A stretch of 64,000 bases of DNA, from assembly GCA_016213735.1 (NCBI GenBank), contig JACQZU010000021.1:62001-126000 (forward strand). The letters are read 5' to 3'. A model generated the notes under the pieces. The model had not been told where the DNA came from and searched no databases. It saw only the letters and a program-made list of their open reading frames with translations. The DNA comes from Acidobacteriota bacterium. GTDB lineage: Bacteria > Acidobacteriota > Holophagae > Holophagales > Holophagaceae. The position numbers were made by a program, and so were the translations under genes. Each line of letters starts with the position of its first letter. Within the stretch, counting starts at the first letter, position 1. This document shows positions 16,866-26,422 of the stretch, piece after piece.

Positions 16866-17578
16866 GCGAGGCCCTTCTCCAGGTGCAGGCCATCGACGTC
16901 GCCTACGGCGACATCCAGGTGCTCCACCAGCTCTCCTTCGAGGTCCGTGAAGGGGAGATCGTCACCCTGCTGGGCTCCAACGGCGCCGGCAAGACCACCA
17001 CCCTCCGCGCCATCACGGGCCTCCGGCCCCCCAGCGCGGGAGACATCCGCTTCCGGGGCCAGTCCCTCCAGGCCGTCCCCCCCGCGGCCCGGGCCTCCCT
17101 GGGCATGGCCCTGGTGCCCGAGGGTCGCGAACTGTGGGCCCAGCTCACCGTGCGTGAGAACCTGGAGCTGGGGGCCTACGGTCCCCAGGCCCGGCCCCAC
17201 ATCGGGCGCAACCTCGAGCGGGTCTTCACCCTGTTCCCCCGCCTGGCGGAGCGTCAGAAGCAGGTCGCGGGCAGCCTCTCCGGAGGCGAGCAGCAGATGT
17301 GCGCCATCGGCCGGGCCCTCATGTCCGAACCCAGTTTCCTCATGCTCGACGAGCCCAGCCTCGGCCTGGCCCCCCTCCTGGTGGACCAGGTGATGAAGAC
17401 CATCGCCGAACTGCATGCGGGCGGAATCACCATCCTGCTGGTGGAGCAGAACCTCCACCGGGCCCTGGAAGTTTCCCAGAGGGGCTTCGTCATCGAGACG
17501 GGGCGCCTTCGCCTCCAGGGAAGCAGCGCCGAACTGGCCGAGAATCCCGAGATCCGGGCGGCCTACCTGGGCCTATGA
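16862..17578 (+). CDS. livF: LivF-type ABC ATPase
   Basis: 238 residues. Walker A GSNGAGKTTT near residue 38, signature SLSGGEQQMCAIGRAL near 138, and Walker B FLMLDEPSLGLAP near 158. It completes the importer. The stop overlaps the start of the following methyltransferase by 4 bases (17575-17578), so that gene belongs to the same transcript. Confidence 0.94.
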   Translation: MSEALLQVQAIDVAYGDIQVLHQLSFEVREGEIVTLLGSNGAGKTTTLRAITGLRPPSAGDIRFRGQSLQAVPPAARASLGMALVPEGRELWAQLTVRENLELGAYGPQARPHIGRNLERVFTLFPRLAERQKQVAGSLSGGEQQMCAIGRALMSEPSFLMLDEPSLGLAPLLVDQVMKTIAELHAGGITILLVEQNLHRALEVSQRGFVIETGRLRLQGSSAELAENPEIRAAYLGL

Positions 17579-18234
17579 GTCCCGCGCAGAAATTCGTGGG
17601 GGTGCTCCACGACTTCCACGACCCCGCCTACGCCAAGGACTGGTCCGACCGCTTCGTCCCCACGCCCCCCCGGCAGGCCCTCTTCGCGACCATGCTCGGC
17701 CTCCTGGGACAGCACCTTCCCCCGGGGGGCGCGGTTCTGGAACTGGGTACCGGGCCGGGCTACTTCGCCCAGGCCCTGCTGGAGGCCTTCCCGGCAGCCG
17801 TGTACCAGGGCCTGGACTTCTCGGCGCCTATGCTGGCCCTGGCCGCCGGGCGCCTCGGGTGCTTCGGTTCCCGCGTGACCCTCACGCGGGCCGATTTCAC
17901 CGCCCCGGACTGGACCCGGGCCGCCCCCGGACCCGTTCAGGCCATCGTCTCCACCTGGGCCCTCCACGACCTCGGGGACCCGGAGCTCACGGCTTCGGTC
18001 TACGCCGCCTGCAGGGGCCTCCTGCCCCCGGGAGGTCTGCTGGTGAACGGCGATTTCGTGAAGCCCGAGGGGACGCCCCACGATTTCGAGGCCGGCCGCT
18101 TCCCGGTGGCCCGCCACCTGGAGCTGTTGGCCGCCGCGGGCTTCGGGAAGGCCTGGTGCGCGGGCGTCTGGGAGACGGAACGGGAGAAGCCCACCACGGC
18201 CCAGAACTACGCCTGCCTCGCCGCGCTCGCCTGA
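17575..18234 (+). CDS. Class I SAM-dependent methyltransferase
   Basis: 219 residues. The SAM-binding motif I is VLELGTGPGYFAQALL near residue 54, followed by the acidic end of strand 2 (YQGLDFSAPML) and the post-motif LLPPGGLLVNGDFV. The start at 17575 overlaps the livF stop by 4 bases; the frame is open further upstream but only as a shadow of livF. The acceptor is unknown. Its position between the importer and an acyl-CoA ligase suggests it acts on the imported compound or its product; that is inference. Confidence 0.85.
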   Translation: MSPAQKFVGVLHDFHDPAYAKDWSDRFVPTPPRQALFATMLGLLGQHLPPGGAVLELGTGPGYFAQALLEAFPAAVYQGLDFSAPMLALAAGRLGCFGSRVTLTRADFTAPDWTRAAPGPVQAIVSTWALHDLGDPELTASVYAACRGLLPPGGLLVNGDFVKPEGTPHDFEAGRFPVARHLELLAAAGFGKAWCAGVWETEREKPTTAQNYACLAALA

Positions 18235-18256
18235 GGGTTGCCCTGGAGGAGGACCC

Positions 18257-19777
18257 ATGAACCTGGCCATGATCCTCGCGGAGCGGGCCCGCCGCCACCC
18301 GGGCAGGCTCGCCCTGCGCTTCGAGGGGGAAGACTTCAGCTACGGGGACTTCCAGGCCCAGGTGCTCCGCCACGCCTCGGTCCTGGCCGCCCTCGGGATC
18401 CGGCCCGGGGACCGCGTGGCGACGCAGCTTGGAAAGCGGCCCGAATCCCTGTTCCTGCACTTCGCCACCCTCGCCCTGGGGGCCGTCGCCCTGCCCCTGA
18501 ACATGGACTACAGGGCCGAGGAGCTGGCCTACTTCCTGTCCGACTCGGGCAGCCGCCTCCTCGTGACGGACGGGGCCTGCCTGCCCGGGGCCCGGGAGGC
18601 CGCGGCCTCCTTGCCCCGCCTGGAGCTCGGCCTGCTGGAGGCCGAGGCCCCGGTCGGCGTCCATCCCTGGGGCCGCCTCCTCGCGGAAGCCGGGCCAGTG
18701 GAGCCGGGCTACCCCGGGGGGTCCGAGGACACCGCCATGCTCTGCTACACCTCGGGAACCACGGGGCGTTCCAAGGGCGCCATGATCACCCACGGCAACC
18801 TGCTGGCGAACGCGGAGGCCCTGCACCGGAGCTGGGGCTGGTCCGAGGCGGACCGCCTGCTCCACCTCCTGCCCCTCTTCCACGTGCATGGCCTCAACGT
18901 GGCGGCCCTGGGCTGCCTCCACGCCGGGGCCGCGATGGTCATGCACCAGCGATTCGAGCCACGCCGGGCCTGGGAGGCCCTCGTGGCGGAGCGCTGCACG
19001 ATCCTCATGGCCGTGCCCACGATCTACCAGAGGCTCATGAACGAGTGGGAGGCCCTGGAGACCAAACCCGACCTCGGAGGGATGCGCCTCTTCGTCTCGG
19101 GTTCGGCACCCCTCTCCGAGGCCCAGTTCGAGCGCTTCGCGAGGCTCACGGGCTTTCCCATCCTGGAGCGCTACGGGATGACGGAGACCGGGATGATCAC
19201 CACGAACCCCCTGGACCCCGCCGGCCGGAAGGCCCGCAGCGTGGGCTACCCCCTGCCGGGCGTGGACGTCCGCGTGGTGGACGCCGCCGGCGCGGACTCA
19301 CCGCCCGGGGAGGTGGGCGAGGTGTGGGTGCGGGGCCCCAATGTCTGCAAGGGCTACTGGGGCATGCCGGACAAGACCCGGGAATCCTTCACGGGCGACT
19401 GGTTCCACACGGGGGACATGGGCACCCTGGACCCGGAGGACGGGGGACGGCTGTACCTGGTGGGGCGGGCGAAGGAACTCATCATCGCCGGGGGCTTCAA
19501 CGTCTACCCCAAGGAGGTGGAGGGGGTCCTGGAGGCCCACGGCGCCGTGCGCGAGGCGGCCGTGGTGGGTCTGCCGGACGAGGACCTGGGCGAGCGGGTC
19601 ACCGCCGTGGTGGTGCTCCGGGAAGGTTCTCCCGTGACGGACGAAGAGCTGGTGGCGCACTGCCGCGAACACCTGGCCGCCTACAAGTGCCCCCGACGGA
19701 TCGTCCGGGTCCCCGAGCTGCCCCGGAACGCCATGGGCAAGCTGCAGAAGAACCTCCTGGTGGAGCGCTTCGGGTAG
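18257..19777 (+). CDS. AMP-forming acyl-CoA synthetase (ANL family)
   Basis: 506 residues. The P-loop motif YTSGTTGRSKGAMITHGN lies near residue 163, the adenylate motif ERYGMTETGMI near residue 307, and the C-terminal hinge region GRAKELIIAGGFNVYPKEVE near residue 405; the catalytic Lys is in PRNAMGKLQKN near the end. It activates a carboxylic acid to its CoA thioester in the cytoplasm. Length and the NVYPKEVE hinge fit fatty-acid or malonyl-type ligases, not phenylacetate-CoA ligase. ATG follows GGAGGAGGA, 22 bases after the methyltransferase stop, so it is probably in the importer operon. Confidence 0.92.
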   Translation: MNLAMILAERARRHPGRLALRFEGEDFSYGDFQAQVLRHASVLAALGIRPGDRVATQLGKRPESLFLHFATLALGAVALPLNMDYRAEELAYFLSDSGSRLLVTDGACLPGAREAAASLPRLELGLLEAEAPVGVHPWGRLLAEAGPVEPGYPGGSEDTAMLCYTSGTTGRSKGAMITHGNLLANAEALHRSWGWSEADRLLHLLPLFHVHGLNVAALGCLHAGAAMVMHQRFEPRRAWEALVAERCTILMAVPTIYQRLMNEWEALETKPDLGGMRLFVSGSAPLSEAQFERFARLTGFPILERYGMTETGMITTNPLDPAGRKARSVGYPLPGVDVRVVDAAGADSPPGEVGEVWVRGPNVCKGYWGMPDKTRESFTGDWFHTGDMGTLDPEDGGRLYLVGRAKELIIAGGFNVYPKEVEGVLEAHGAVREAAVVGLPDEDLGERVTAVVVLREGSPVTDEELVAHCREHLAAYKCPRRIVRVPELPRNAMGKLQKNLLVERFG

Positions 19778-19853
19778 AGGTAATCAGGGTTGGGCACGCC
19801 AAGCCGGTGGCCCGCGCACCCACGGCCGATACAATGATCCCACCGGAGGCTCC

Positions 19854-20399
19854 ATGACCGCATCGAACGGCATCTGCCAGCTCGACGCCGCCCAGATGGA
19901 GGCCACCCTCCAACGCCTCGCGGGGGAGATCCTCCAGTCCCTGGAGGGCCAGGGCCAGCTGGTGCTCCTGGGCATCCGCAGCCGGGGCCTGCCCCTGGCC
20001 GAGCGCATGGGCGAGCTCCTGCGGGCCGCCAGCGGGCAGCCGGTCCCCGTGGGGGCCCTGGACATCACCCTCTACCGGGACGACCTCACGGAGAAGGCCG
20101 GCACCCCCATCGTCCGGCCCACGGAGATCCCCTTCTCCCTCAAGGAGCGGACGGTGCTCCTGGTGGACGACGTCATCTTCACCGGCCGCACGGTCCGGGC
20201 CGCCCTGGACGCCCTCCTGGACCACGGCCGGCCCCGCTCCGTGCGCCTGGCGGTGCTGGTGGACCGCACGGGTCGCGAGCTGCCCATCCAGCCGGATTTC
20301 ACGGGCATCCGGGTGGAGGTGAAGCGCACCGAGCGCATCGCGGTGCACGTGGCCGAGCGGGACGGCGACGACGGGGTCTTCCTGGAGCAGCTGCCGTGA
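19854..20399 (+). CDS. pyrR: PyrR: uracil phosphoribosyltransferase / pyr regulator
   Basis: 181 residues. The PRPP loop is [21 protein letters not shown] near residue 100, and DITLYRDDL near residue 68 is typical of PyrR. PyrR makes UMP from uracil and in many bacteria also binds pyr mRNA to cause attenuation. Here a TACAAT box (19830-19835) would start transcription only ~12 bases before the ATG, leaving little leader for an attenuator, so the RNA role is doubtful at this site. A GGAGG precedes the ATG. The stop overlaps pyrB by 4 bases. Confidence 0.95.
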   Translation: MTASNGICQLDAAQMEATLQRLAGEILQSLEGQGQLVLLGIRSRGLPLAERMGELLRAASGQPVPVGALDITLYRDDLTEKAGTPIVRPTEIPFSLKERTVLLVDDVIFTGRTVRAALDALLDHGRPRSVRLAVLVDRTGRELPIQPDFTGIRVEVKRTERIAVHVAERDGDDGVFLEQLP

Positions 20400-21355
20400 C
20401 GGCCGAGCGCTACGTCTTCCCGCACAAGCACCTGCTGGGCATCGAACCCCTGGACGCCCGGGACATCACCGCCATCCTGGACCAGGCCCAGGCCTTCGAG
20501 GCCGTCTGCGAGCGCGCGGACATCAAGATCGTCCCGGCCCTGCGGAAGAAGCTGGTGGTGAACCTCTTCTTCGAGAACAGCACCCGCACCCGCAACAGCT
20601 TCGAGATCGCGGAGAAGCGCCTGAGCGCCGAGATCGTCAACTTCGACGCGGACACCAGCAGCCTGGCCAAGGGTGAGACGCTCATCGACACGGCGCTCAA
20701 CCTGGAGGCCATGCACCCCGACCTCATCGTGATGCGCCACAGCGCGCCCGGGGCCCACGCGCTCCTGGCCCGCCACATGAAGGCCAGCATCGTGAACGCC
20801 GGGGACGGGGCCCACGAACACCCGACGCAGGCCCTCCTCGACGCCTACACCCTGCGCCAGCGCTTCGGCCGGCTGGAGGGCCTGCGGGTGGCCGTCGTGG
20901 GCGACATCCGGCACTCCCGGGTGGTGCGCTCGAACCTCTGGCTCCTGACCAAGATGGGCGCCCGGGTGACCCTGGTGGGCCCCCCCACCCTGCTGCCCGA
21001 CGAGATCCGTGCCACCTGGCCGGAGGTGGCCATCAGCAACGCCCTGGACCCGGTCCTGCCCGAGCAGGACGCCGTGATGATCCTGCGCATCCAGTTCGAG
21101 CGGGGCACGGGGGCCTACATTCCCGGCCAGGGGGAGTACATCCGTCACTACCAGCTCAACGCGGGGCGCCTCGCCCGCTGCAAGCCCGAGGTGGCCGTGA
21201 TGCACCCGGGCCCCATCAACCGCGGCGTCGAGATCACCTCCGAGGTGGCCGACGGCCCCAACAGCCTGATCCTCCGCCAGGTCACCAACGGCGTGCCGGT
21301 GCGCATGGCGGTGCTGTACCTGCTGTGCCACCCCCACGGGGAGCAGGTGCCGTGA
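20396..21355 (+). CDS. pyrB: Aspartate carbamoyltransferase catalytic subunit
   Basis: 319 residues. The carbamoyl-phosphate motif [12 protein letters not shown] is near residue 63, [12 protein letters not shown] near residue 142, and [12 protein letters not shown] near 268, all standard for PyrB. It joins carbamoyl phosphate to aspartate in pyrimidine synthesis. GTG at 20396 overlaps pyrR by 4 bases. No pyrI or pyrC follows; an ORF6N-type gene overlaps its stop instead. Confidence 0.96.
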   Translation: MTAERYVFPHKHLLGIEPLDARDITAILDQAQAFEAVCERADIKIVPALRKKLVVNLFFENSTRTRNSFEIAEKRLSAEIVNFDADTSSLAKGETLIDTALNLEAMHPDLIVMRHSAPGAHALLARHMKASIVNAGDGAHEHPTQALLDAYTLRQRFGRLEGLRVAVVGDIRHSRVVRSNLWLLTKMGARVTLVGPPTLLPDEIRATWPEVAISNALDPVLPEQDAVMILRIQFERGTGAYIPGQGEYIRHYQLNAGRLARCKPEVAVMHPGPINRGVEITSEVADGPNSLILRQVTNGVPVRMAVLYLLCHPHGEQVP

Positions 21356-21846
21356 GCGCCCCCGCCGTGCTCCTCGCCAGGCTGCTGTGGGTGCGGGACG
21401 CCGCCGCCCTGCCGGATCAGGCCCTGGCCGAGTTCCTGGGCATCGAGGCCCGTCAGCTGGACACCCTCGTGAACGCCCACCCCGAGCGCTTCGCGGAAGA
21501 GACGGTCTTCCGCCTCAAGGCCGAGGAGCGCCTGGGGATCGAGGACGCCCCCGTGCTGGCCTTCACCGAGGCGGGGGTGGCCCTCCTGGTGGGCCTGCTG
21601 GAGGGCAAGGACCGCGAGATCCTGGCCCTCCTGCCCCGCCTGGCGGAGGCCCGCCACCTGCTCACCTCCCACGCCGAGCTGGCGGCCCGGGTGGCCCTGT
21701 TGGAAGAGAAACTGGAACTCCTCGTGAAGGCCGTCCAGGGAGAGGAAGAGCCGGAGGAGAAACACCGCCCCATCGGCTTCGTGGCCGACCACGAGCTGCC
21801 CCATCACCTCAAGGACAAGGAACGAGAGAACAGGAAGCGGACCTGA
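21352..21846 (+). CDS. ORF6N-domain DNA-binding-like protein in the pyr operon
   Basis: 164 residues. The start region [19 protein letters not shown] matches the ORF6N pattern (a first helix like the DxxLAxLYGVET core), with [14 protein letters not shown] following and [15 protein letters not shown] matching the AFTEQGVAML segment. ORF6N domains occur in phage antirepressors and related regulators. The last ~55 residues are a charged coiled coil ([19 protein letters not shown]). GTG at 21352 overlaps the pyrB stop by 4 bases, and gpmI starts 2 bases after its stop. A regulator of this operon is one reading; its target is unknown. Confidence 0.75.
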   Translation: MSAPAVLLARLLWVRDAAALPDQALAEFLGIEARQLDTLVNAHPERFAEETVFRLKAEERLGIEDAPVLAFTEAGVALLVGLLEGKDREILALLPRLAEARHLLTSHAELAARVALLEEKLELLVKAVQGEEEPEEKHRPIGFVADHELPHHLKDKERENRKRT

Positions 21847-21848
21847 CC

Positions 21849-23423
21849 GTGGCCCCCATCGCAAACCCACCCCCGAAAACCCAAGACGGGACGCCCGTCC
21901 CAGGCCCGGTCACGCTCCTGATCCTGGACGGTTTCGGGGACGGGCCCCGCAATGCCTTCGACGCCACCTTCGTGCAGGGCATGCCCCACTTCAGCGGGCT
22001 GCGGCGGCACTACGCGGACAGCCAGCTCCTCACCAGCGGCGAGGCGGTGGGACTGCCCGAAGGACAGTTCGGGAATTCGGAAGTGGGCCACATGAACCTG
22101 GGCGCCGGGCGCGTGGTCTGGCAGGAACTGACGCGGATCGACGCCTCCATCCGCAGGGGCACCTTCCGGGAGAACAAGCCCGTGGCCAGCCTGCTGAAAC
22201 ACCTGAAGGCCAAGGGAGGACGCCTGCACCTCCTGGGGCTGGTGAGCGACGGGGGCGTGCACAGCCACCAGAGCCACCTGGTGGCCCTGGCCCAGTGGGC
22301 CCAGGAGGAGGGGATTCCCTCCACCATCCACGCCTTCCTCGACGGCCGGGACACGGCCCAGAAGAGCGCGGACGGGTACCTCCAGTGGCTGGCCTTCCAG
22401 CTCCGGGCCTGCCCCCTGGTGGGCATCGGCTCCATCTGCGGCCGCTACACCGCCATGGACCGGGACCACCGCTGGGAGCGCACGGAACGGGCGTGGAAGC
22501 TGCTGGTGGACGGCCAGGGGGAATTCAGCGCCGTGGACGCCGGCGCGGCCATCGCCGAGGCCTACGCCCGGGGCGAGACCGACGAATTCGTGAGCCCCAC
22601 CCGCCTGGGGAATTACCATCCCATCGCCGATGGCGACGGAGTCCTGTTCTTCAATTTCCGGGCCGACCGGGCCCGGCAGCTCTGCCACGCCCTGGTTCAC
22701 CCCGGCTTCCACGGCTTCCGACCGAAGCACCGGCCGGCGGTGCGCCTCGTGACCTTCACCGCCTACGACACCGAGCTGGAACCCTACGTCTCCGTGGCCT
22801 ACCCGCCCCAGGGCCTGCAGAGCATCCTGGGCGAACTGGTCGCGGAGAGGGACCTCAAGCAGTTCCGCACCGCCGAGACCGAAAAGTACGCCCACGTGAC
22901 CTACTTCTTCAACGGCGGCCGGGAGGAGCCCTTCCCGGGAGAGGACCGGCTGCTGGTGCCCTCCCCCAAGGTGGCCACCTACGACCTGCAGCCCGAAATG
23001 AGCTGCCAGGAGGTGACCCGCGGCCTCGTGCAGGCCATCCGTTCCGGGAGCTACCGCCTCCTGGTCTGCAACCTCGCGAACGGGGACATGGTGGGTCACA
23101 CGGGGGTCCTGGGGGCCACGGTGAATGCTTGCGCCGTCCTGGACGAGTCCATCCGCCAGATCGCCGCCGCCACCCTGGAACATGGGGGCGCCCTGTTCAT
23201 CACCGCGGACCACGGCAACTGCGAATGCATGCGGGACGAGCCGGGGAATCCCCACACCGCCCACACCCTCAACCCCGTGCCGGCGGTCCTGGTGGCCCGG
23301 GGCTTCGAGGCGCGGCAGCTGCGTGCCGGGGGCGCCCTCTGCGACGTCGCTCCCACCCTCCTGGAATTGATGGGCATGGAGGCGCCCCCCGCCATGGACG
23401 GCGCCAGCCTGATTCTGCGGTGA
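21849..23423 (+). CDS. gpmI: Cofactor-independent phosphoglycerate mutase
   Basis: 524 residues. [19 protein letters not shown] near residue 24 carries a metal-binding Asp. The catalytic Ser is in [15 protein letters not shown] near residue 75, and [11 protein letters not shown] near residue 451 and the [12 protein letters not shown] segment complete the bimetal site. It interconverts 3- and 2-phosphoglycerate in glycolysis and gluconeogenesis. GTG at 21849 was chosen as the first start after the preceding stop (21846); the frame continues upstream only as a shadow. Confidence 0.95.
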   Translation: MAPIANPPPKTQDGTPVPGPVTLLILDGFGDGPRNAFDATFVQGMPHFSGLRRHYADSQLLTSGEAVGLPEGQFGNSEVGHMNLGAGRVVWQELTRIDASIRRGTFRENKPVASLLKHLKAKGGRLHLLGLVSDGGVHSHQSHLVALAQWAQEEGIPSTIHAFLDGRDTAQKSADGYLQWLAFQLRACPLVGIGSICGRYTAMDRDHRWERTERAWKLLVDGQGEFSAVDAGAAIAEAYARGETDEFVSPTRLGNYHPIADGDGVLFFNFRADRARQLCHALVHPGFHGFRPKHRPAVRLVTFTAYDTELEPYVSVAYPPQGLQSILGELVAERDLKQFRTAETEKYAHVTYFFNGGREEPFPGEDRLLVPSPKVATYDLQPEMSCQEVTRGLVQAIRSGSYRLLVCNLANGDMVGHTGVLGATVNACAVLDESIRQIAAATLEHGGALFITADHGNCECMRDEPGNPHTAHTLNPVPAVLVARGFEARQLRAGGALCDVAPTLLELMGMEAPPAMDGASLILR

Positions 23424-23477
23424 GCCTCCGGTAGAATCCTGGTAGTGGGGCGCGGCACCGCCCGAGGGAAGGAAGGG

Positions 23478-24530
23478 ATGAAGATCGGTCTGGTCGGGTT
23501 TCCCGGCAGCGGGAAAAGCACGGTGTTCAACGCCCTCACGGGCCTTTCCGCCGAAACGGGCTTCGGCGCCGCCCGGGGCAAGACGAACCTGGGGGCCGTG
23601 AAGGTTCCCGACGCCCGGGTCGAGGCCCTGGCCGGGGTCTTCAAGCCGAAGAAGACCGTGTTCGCCGAGATCAGCTTCTGCGACGTGGCGGCCTCCGCCG
23701 CGGGCTCCCAGGGGCAGAGCCTCGACGAAACGACCCTGCGGGCCATGCGGGAAGTGGACGCCCTCTGCCAGGTGGTGCGGGGCTTCCCGGGCCCGGGCGG
23801 GGAGGCGCCGGACCCCCTCGCCGAGGCCCGGGGCCTCGAGGACGAGATGAACCTGGCGGACCTCATCCTCATCGAGAAGCGCCTGGAGCGCCTGCGGAAG
23901 GAGCACACCAAGACCGGGGAACTGGACCTGCTCGAGAAACTGAAGCAGACCCTGGAGGAGGGGCGACCCCTGCGCCAGCTGCAGGACCTTGGTCCCGAGG
24001 CCTGGGCCTCCATCTCGGGCTACCGCTTCCTCACCCAGAAGCCCCTGCTGCTGCTGCTCAACGCCGCGGAGGAGGACGCAGCCAAGCCTCCTCCCGCCGA
24101 CCTTGCGGCCCACGCGTCGCAGTGGGGACTGGGCCTGGTGGTGCTCACGGGTCCCGCGGAGATGGACATCGCCCAGATGGACCCGGCGGAGCAGAAGGAG
24201 TTCGTGGCCTCCCTGGGCCTCGAGGAGCCTGCGGTGGGGCGCTTCATCAAGGAGGCCTACAAGCTCATCGACCTCATCTCCTTCCTCACCGCCGGGGAGG
24301 ACGAGTGCCGGGCCTGGCCCATCCGCCGGGGCCTCACCGCCCCCAAGGCCGCGGGGAAGATCCACTCGGACATCGAGAGGGGCTTCATCCGGGCGGAGGT
24401 CATGCACTGGGAGGACCTGGTGCGCCTGGGCAGCGAGGCCAAGTGCCGGGAGGCGGGAAAACTGCGCTCCGAAGGGAAGGAGTACGTGGTCCACGACGGC
24501 GACGTGATCAACTTCCGCTTCAACGTGTGA
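23478..24530 (+). CDS. ychF: YchF/OLA1-type ATPase
   Basis: 350 residues. P-loop GFPGSGKST near residue 7, and NAAE (positions of the NxxE motif that gives this GTPase-like fold ATP preference) near residue 196. The C-terminal TGS-type domain reads [21 protein letters not shown]. YchF proteins bind ribosomes and respond to stress and redox state. ATG at 23478 follows AAGGAAGGG. The frame is open further left but without homology. Confidence 0.93.
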   Translation: MKIGLVGFPGSGKSTVFNALTGLSAETGFGAARGKTNLGAVKVPDARVEALAGVFKPKKTVFAEISFCDVAASAAGSQGQSLDETTLRAMREVDALCQVVRGFPGPGGEAPDPLAEARGLEDEMNLADLILIEKRLERLRKEHTKTGELDLLEKLKQTLEEGRPLRQLQDLGPEAWASISGYRFLTQKPLLLLLNAAEEDAAKPPPADLAAHASQWGLGLVVLTGPAEMDIAQMDPAEQKEFVASLGLEEPAVGRFIKEAYKLIDLISFLTAGEDECRAWPIRRGLTAPKAAGKIHSDIERGFIRAEVMHWEDLVRLGSEAKCREAGKLRSEGKEYVVHDGDVINFRFNV

Positions 24531-24534
24531 CCCC

Positions 24535-25089
24535 ATGAAGGTCGCCTTCATCGGGACGCACGGGGTGGGCAAGACCACCCTCTGCTTCGACCTGGCCTCG
24601 GTCCTGAAGCGGCGGAACCTGAACGTGGACATCGTGAAGGAGGTGGCCCGCCTCTCCCCGCTGCCCATCAATCAGAAGACCTCCCTGGAGGCCCAGACCT
24701 GGATCTTCATGACCCAGATCGCCGAGGAGATCCGGTCCACCGCGACCCACGAGGTGGTCGTGTGCGACCGCAGCGTGCTGGACAATTACGCCTACATGAT
24801 GTTCGCCTTCGGCCGCCAGAAGGCCATCGAGCGCTTCATGCACCACTGGATGAAGAGCTACGACCTGCTCTTCAAGGTGCCCCTGTCCGGATCGGTTTCA
24901 GCCGACGGGGTCCGCGACACGGACGACTTCTTCGTGCGCTCCATCGACCACCTGGTGGACACCCTTCTGGCGGAGCGGAACGTCCCCCACGAACGGCTGG
25001 ACCCCGCCGACCGTTCGGGGTGGATCGAGCAGGTGAAAGAGCGGGTCCTGGCCCACCCCAAGGGGCAGGCCAGGCTGATTCCCTCCTGA
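24535..25089 (+). CDS. NadR-like / AAA-type small NTPase
   Basis: 184 residues, a P-loop NTPase with GTHGVGKTTL near residue 7 and a Walker-B-like VVVCDRSVLDNYAY near residue 75. The arrangement resembles NadR-like kinase and AAA_28 domains, which phosphorylate small molecules, but no substrate is evident. ATG at 24535 lies 4 bases after the ychF stop and probably shares its transcript. It converges on the signalling block at 25105 with a 15-base gap and no visible terminator. Confidence 0.75.
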   Translation: MKVAFIGTHGVGKTTLCFDLASVLKRRNLNVDIVKEVARLSPLPINQKTSLEAQTWIFMTQIAEEIRSTATHEVVVCDRSVLDNYAYMMFAFGRQKAIERFMHHWMKSYDLLFKVPLSGSVSADGVRDTDDFFVRSIDHLVDTLLAERNVPHERLDPADRSGWIEQVKERVLAHPKGQARLIPS

Positions 25090-25104
25090 GCCGGGCGGCG
25101 GGCT

Positions 25105-25497
25105 TCAGCCCCGGAACTCCTCCCCGAGCTTGTTGATCACGGAATTGATCTTCAGCTTGGCCATTCCGATGCTGGCGTCGCTCTTGAGGATCATCACCAG
25201 GTGGATGTGGGCCTTGCCGGGCTGGGAGCGAAGCGGATCCGTGCCCTCGTTCAGGCAGCGCACCAGGATGTGGGCGTGCTCCGCCTCGACGTGCACCTGC
25301 TGTCCGCGGCCCGTGCCCATGTCCAGGGAGGCCTTCTGGGCGTTCATCAGGACATTGTTGGCCAGGACCCCGATGTCCTTCAGGTTGACCCCTTCCGCCC
25401 CGTACATCACGAGGGACTCCCCGGTCGGGGTGAAGAGGGCGGCGCCGGCGAAGCCGTCCACGGCGGCCAGTTCCTTCAGTTTTTCGATTGCGGCCAT
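25105..25497 (-). CDS. Roadblock domain from an internal start, 130 residues
   Basis: Within the larger gene, AAGGAG lies 6 bases before an in-frame ATG at 25497, in a stretch coding for Asn-Lys-Glu-Asn-His. The ATG coincides with the start of the roadblock domain (MAAIEKLKELAAVDGF). This is what one expects either of two genes fused by stop-codon loss or of a gene making both a full-length and a free domain. The shorter product is inferred, not proven. Confidence 0.55.
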   Translation of the reverse strand: MAAIEKLKELAAVDGFAGAALFTPTGESLVMYGAEGVNLKDIGVLANNVLMNAQKASLDMGTGRGQQVHVEAEHAHILVRCLNEGTDPLRSQPGKAHIHLVMILKSDASIGMAKLKINSVINKLGEEFRG

Positions 25498-26307
25498 GTG
25501 ATTCTCCTTGTTGGAGGGTGTGGGTTCTGTGGGGAGTACCGGGATCCCCTCGGGTCCCGGGAATTCGAGGTCTTCGGGTTGGAGGGCCATCGCGGGTCCG
25601 CCGGTCTCGGGAGTGGCCCTGAGGGCCTGCTCGTCCTTGCGCTTGAACGATTCCAGGAGGAGGGCCGAGAGGGGAGGCAAGGCCTGTTTGGGGCCCGAGG
25701 GGCCCGATCCGACCAGCTCGATGACGGGTTCATCCCAGGAGAAGATGGCCAGGGCGGCCTCTTCGCCGGAGAGGCTCCCCGCCTCGGCCTGGACCACCTG
25801 TCCCCCGAGGAACCGCAGCTCGCCGCGACCCGCATTCGACACCACCCTCACCGTGCAGGTCTTCTGGTCCAGCTGGATCATCTGGAGGAAGGTGGAAAGG
25901 CTGATGCCCGAGATCCGCCCCGTGGCGAGGCTCGCCAGGGCCTCGCTGATGGCCCCCCTCAGCTTCTGGATGTCCAGGGGCTTGTCGAGGAAGCGGCTCA
26001 CCCCCTGGCCCTTGAGGGTCAGCTCGATTTCGGGGGTTCCGAAGGCGGACATCACGATGACCGGAATGGAGCGGTGTTTCTGGCTCATGGCTGCCAGCAG
26101 TTCGAAGCCGTCCATCCCGGGCATCTTCAGGTCGGTCACCACGAGGTCGACTGGGCGGGAGTCCAGCACCCGGAGCGCCTCCACCCCATTGGCGGCCGTC
26201 ACGATTTCCGTATCTTCGAAGGCCGCGAAGCCGTCGGCGACGAAGCGGAGGAAGGCCGTCTCGTCGTCCACGACCAGCACGGTCGGCACCGATTCCGGCT
26301 TTCCCAT
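25105..26307 (-). CDS. REC-DUF4388-roadblock response regulator
   Basis: 400 residues from ATG 26307. Residues 8-125 are a receiver (VVDDE; phospho-Asp D59 in VTDLKMPGMDG; Lys in RFLDKPLD). Residues ~135-240 resemble DUF4388 (TGRISGISLSTFLQMIQLDQ). Residues ~271-400 are a roadblock/LC7-like domain (LAAVDGFAGAALFTPTGES). Roadblock proteins of this type often serve small GTPases such as MglA in polarity or motility, but no GTPase gene is adjacent. The linker before residue 271 encodes a perfect ribosome-binding site, so a shorter product is also likely (see the separate entry). Confidence 0.9.
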   Translation of the reverse strand: MGKPESVPTVLVVDDETAFLRFVADGFAAFEDTEIVTAANGVEALRVLDSRPVDLVVTDLKMPGMDGFELLAAMSQKHRSIPVIVMSAFGTPEIELTLKGQGVSRFLDKPLDIQKLRGAISEALASLATGRISGISLSTFLQMIQLDQKTCTVRVVSNAGRGELRFLGGQVVQAEAGSLSGEEAALAIFSWDEPVIELVGSGPSGPKQALPPLSALLLESFKRKDEQALRATPETGGPAMALQPEDLEFPGPEGIPVLPTEPTPSNKENHMAAIEKLKELAAVDGFAGAALFTPTGESLVMYGAEGVNLKDIGVLANNVLMNAQKASLDMGTGRGQQVHVEAEHAHILVRCLNEGTDPLRSQPGKAHIHLVMILKSDASIGMAKLKINSVINKLGEEFRG

Positions 26308-26422
26308 GCCGGGAGACTTCCAAGAATCCTGCCAGTTCGGCAAACCTTGATTCGTATTGGCTTGGAGAAGTGGCGGCCGTGCTCTGTCCCCGTCCTGGCG
26401 GGTCAATTTGAATCGGGCAGGG

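Noticed and set aside
19825-19832. A GCCGATAC motif before pyrR as a sigma28 promoter
   Set aside because: pyrR has no link to motility and no TAAA-like element is present; it shows how often GCCGAT occurs by chance.
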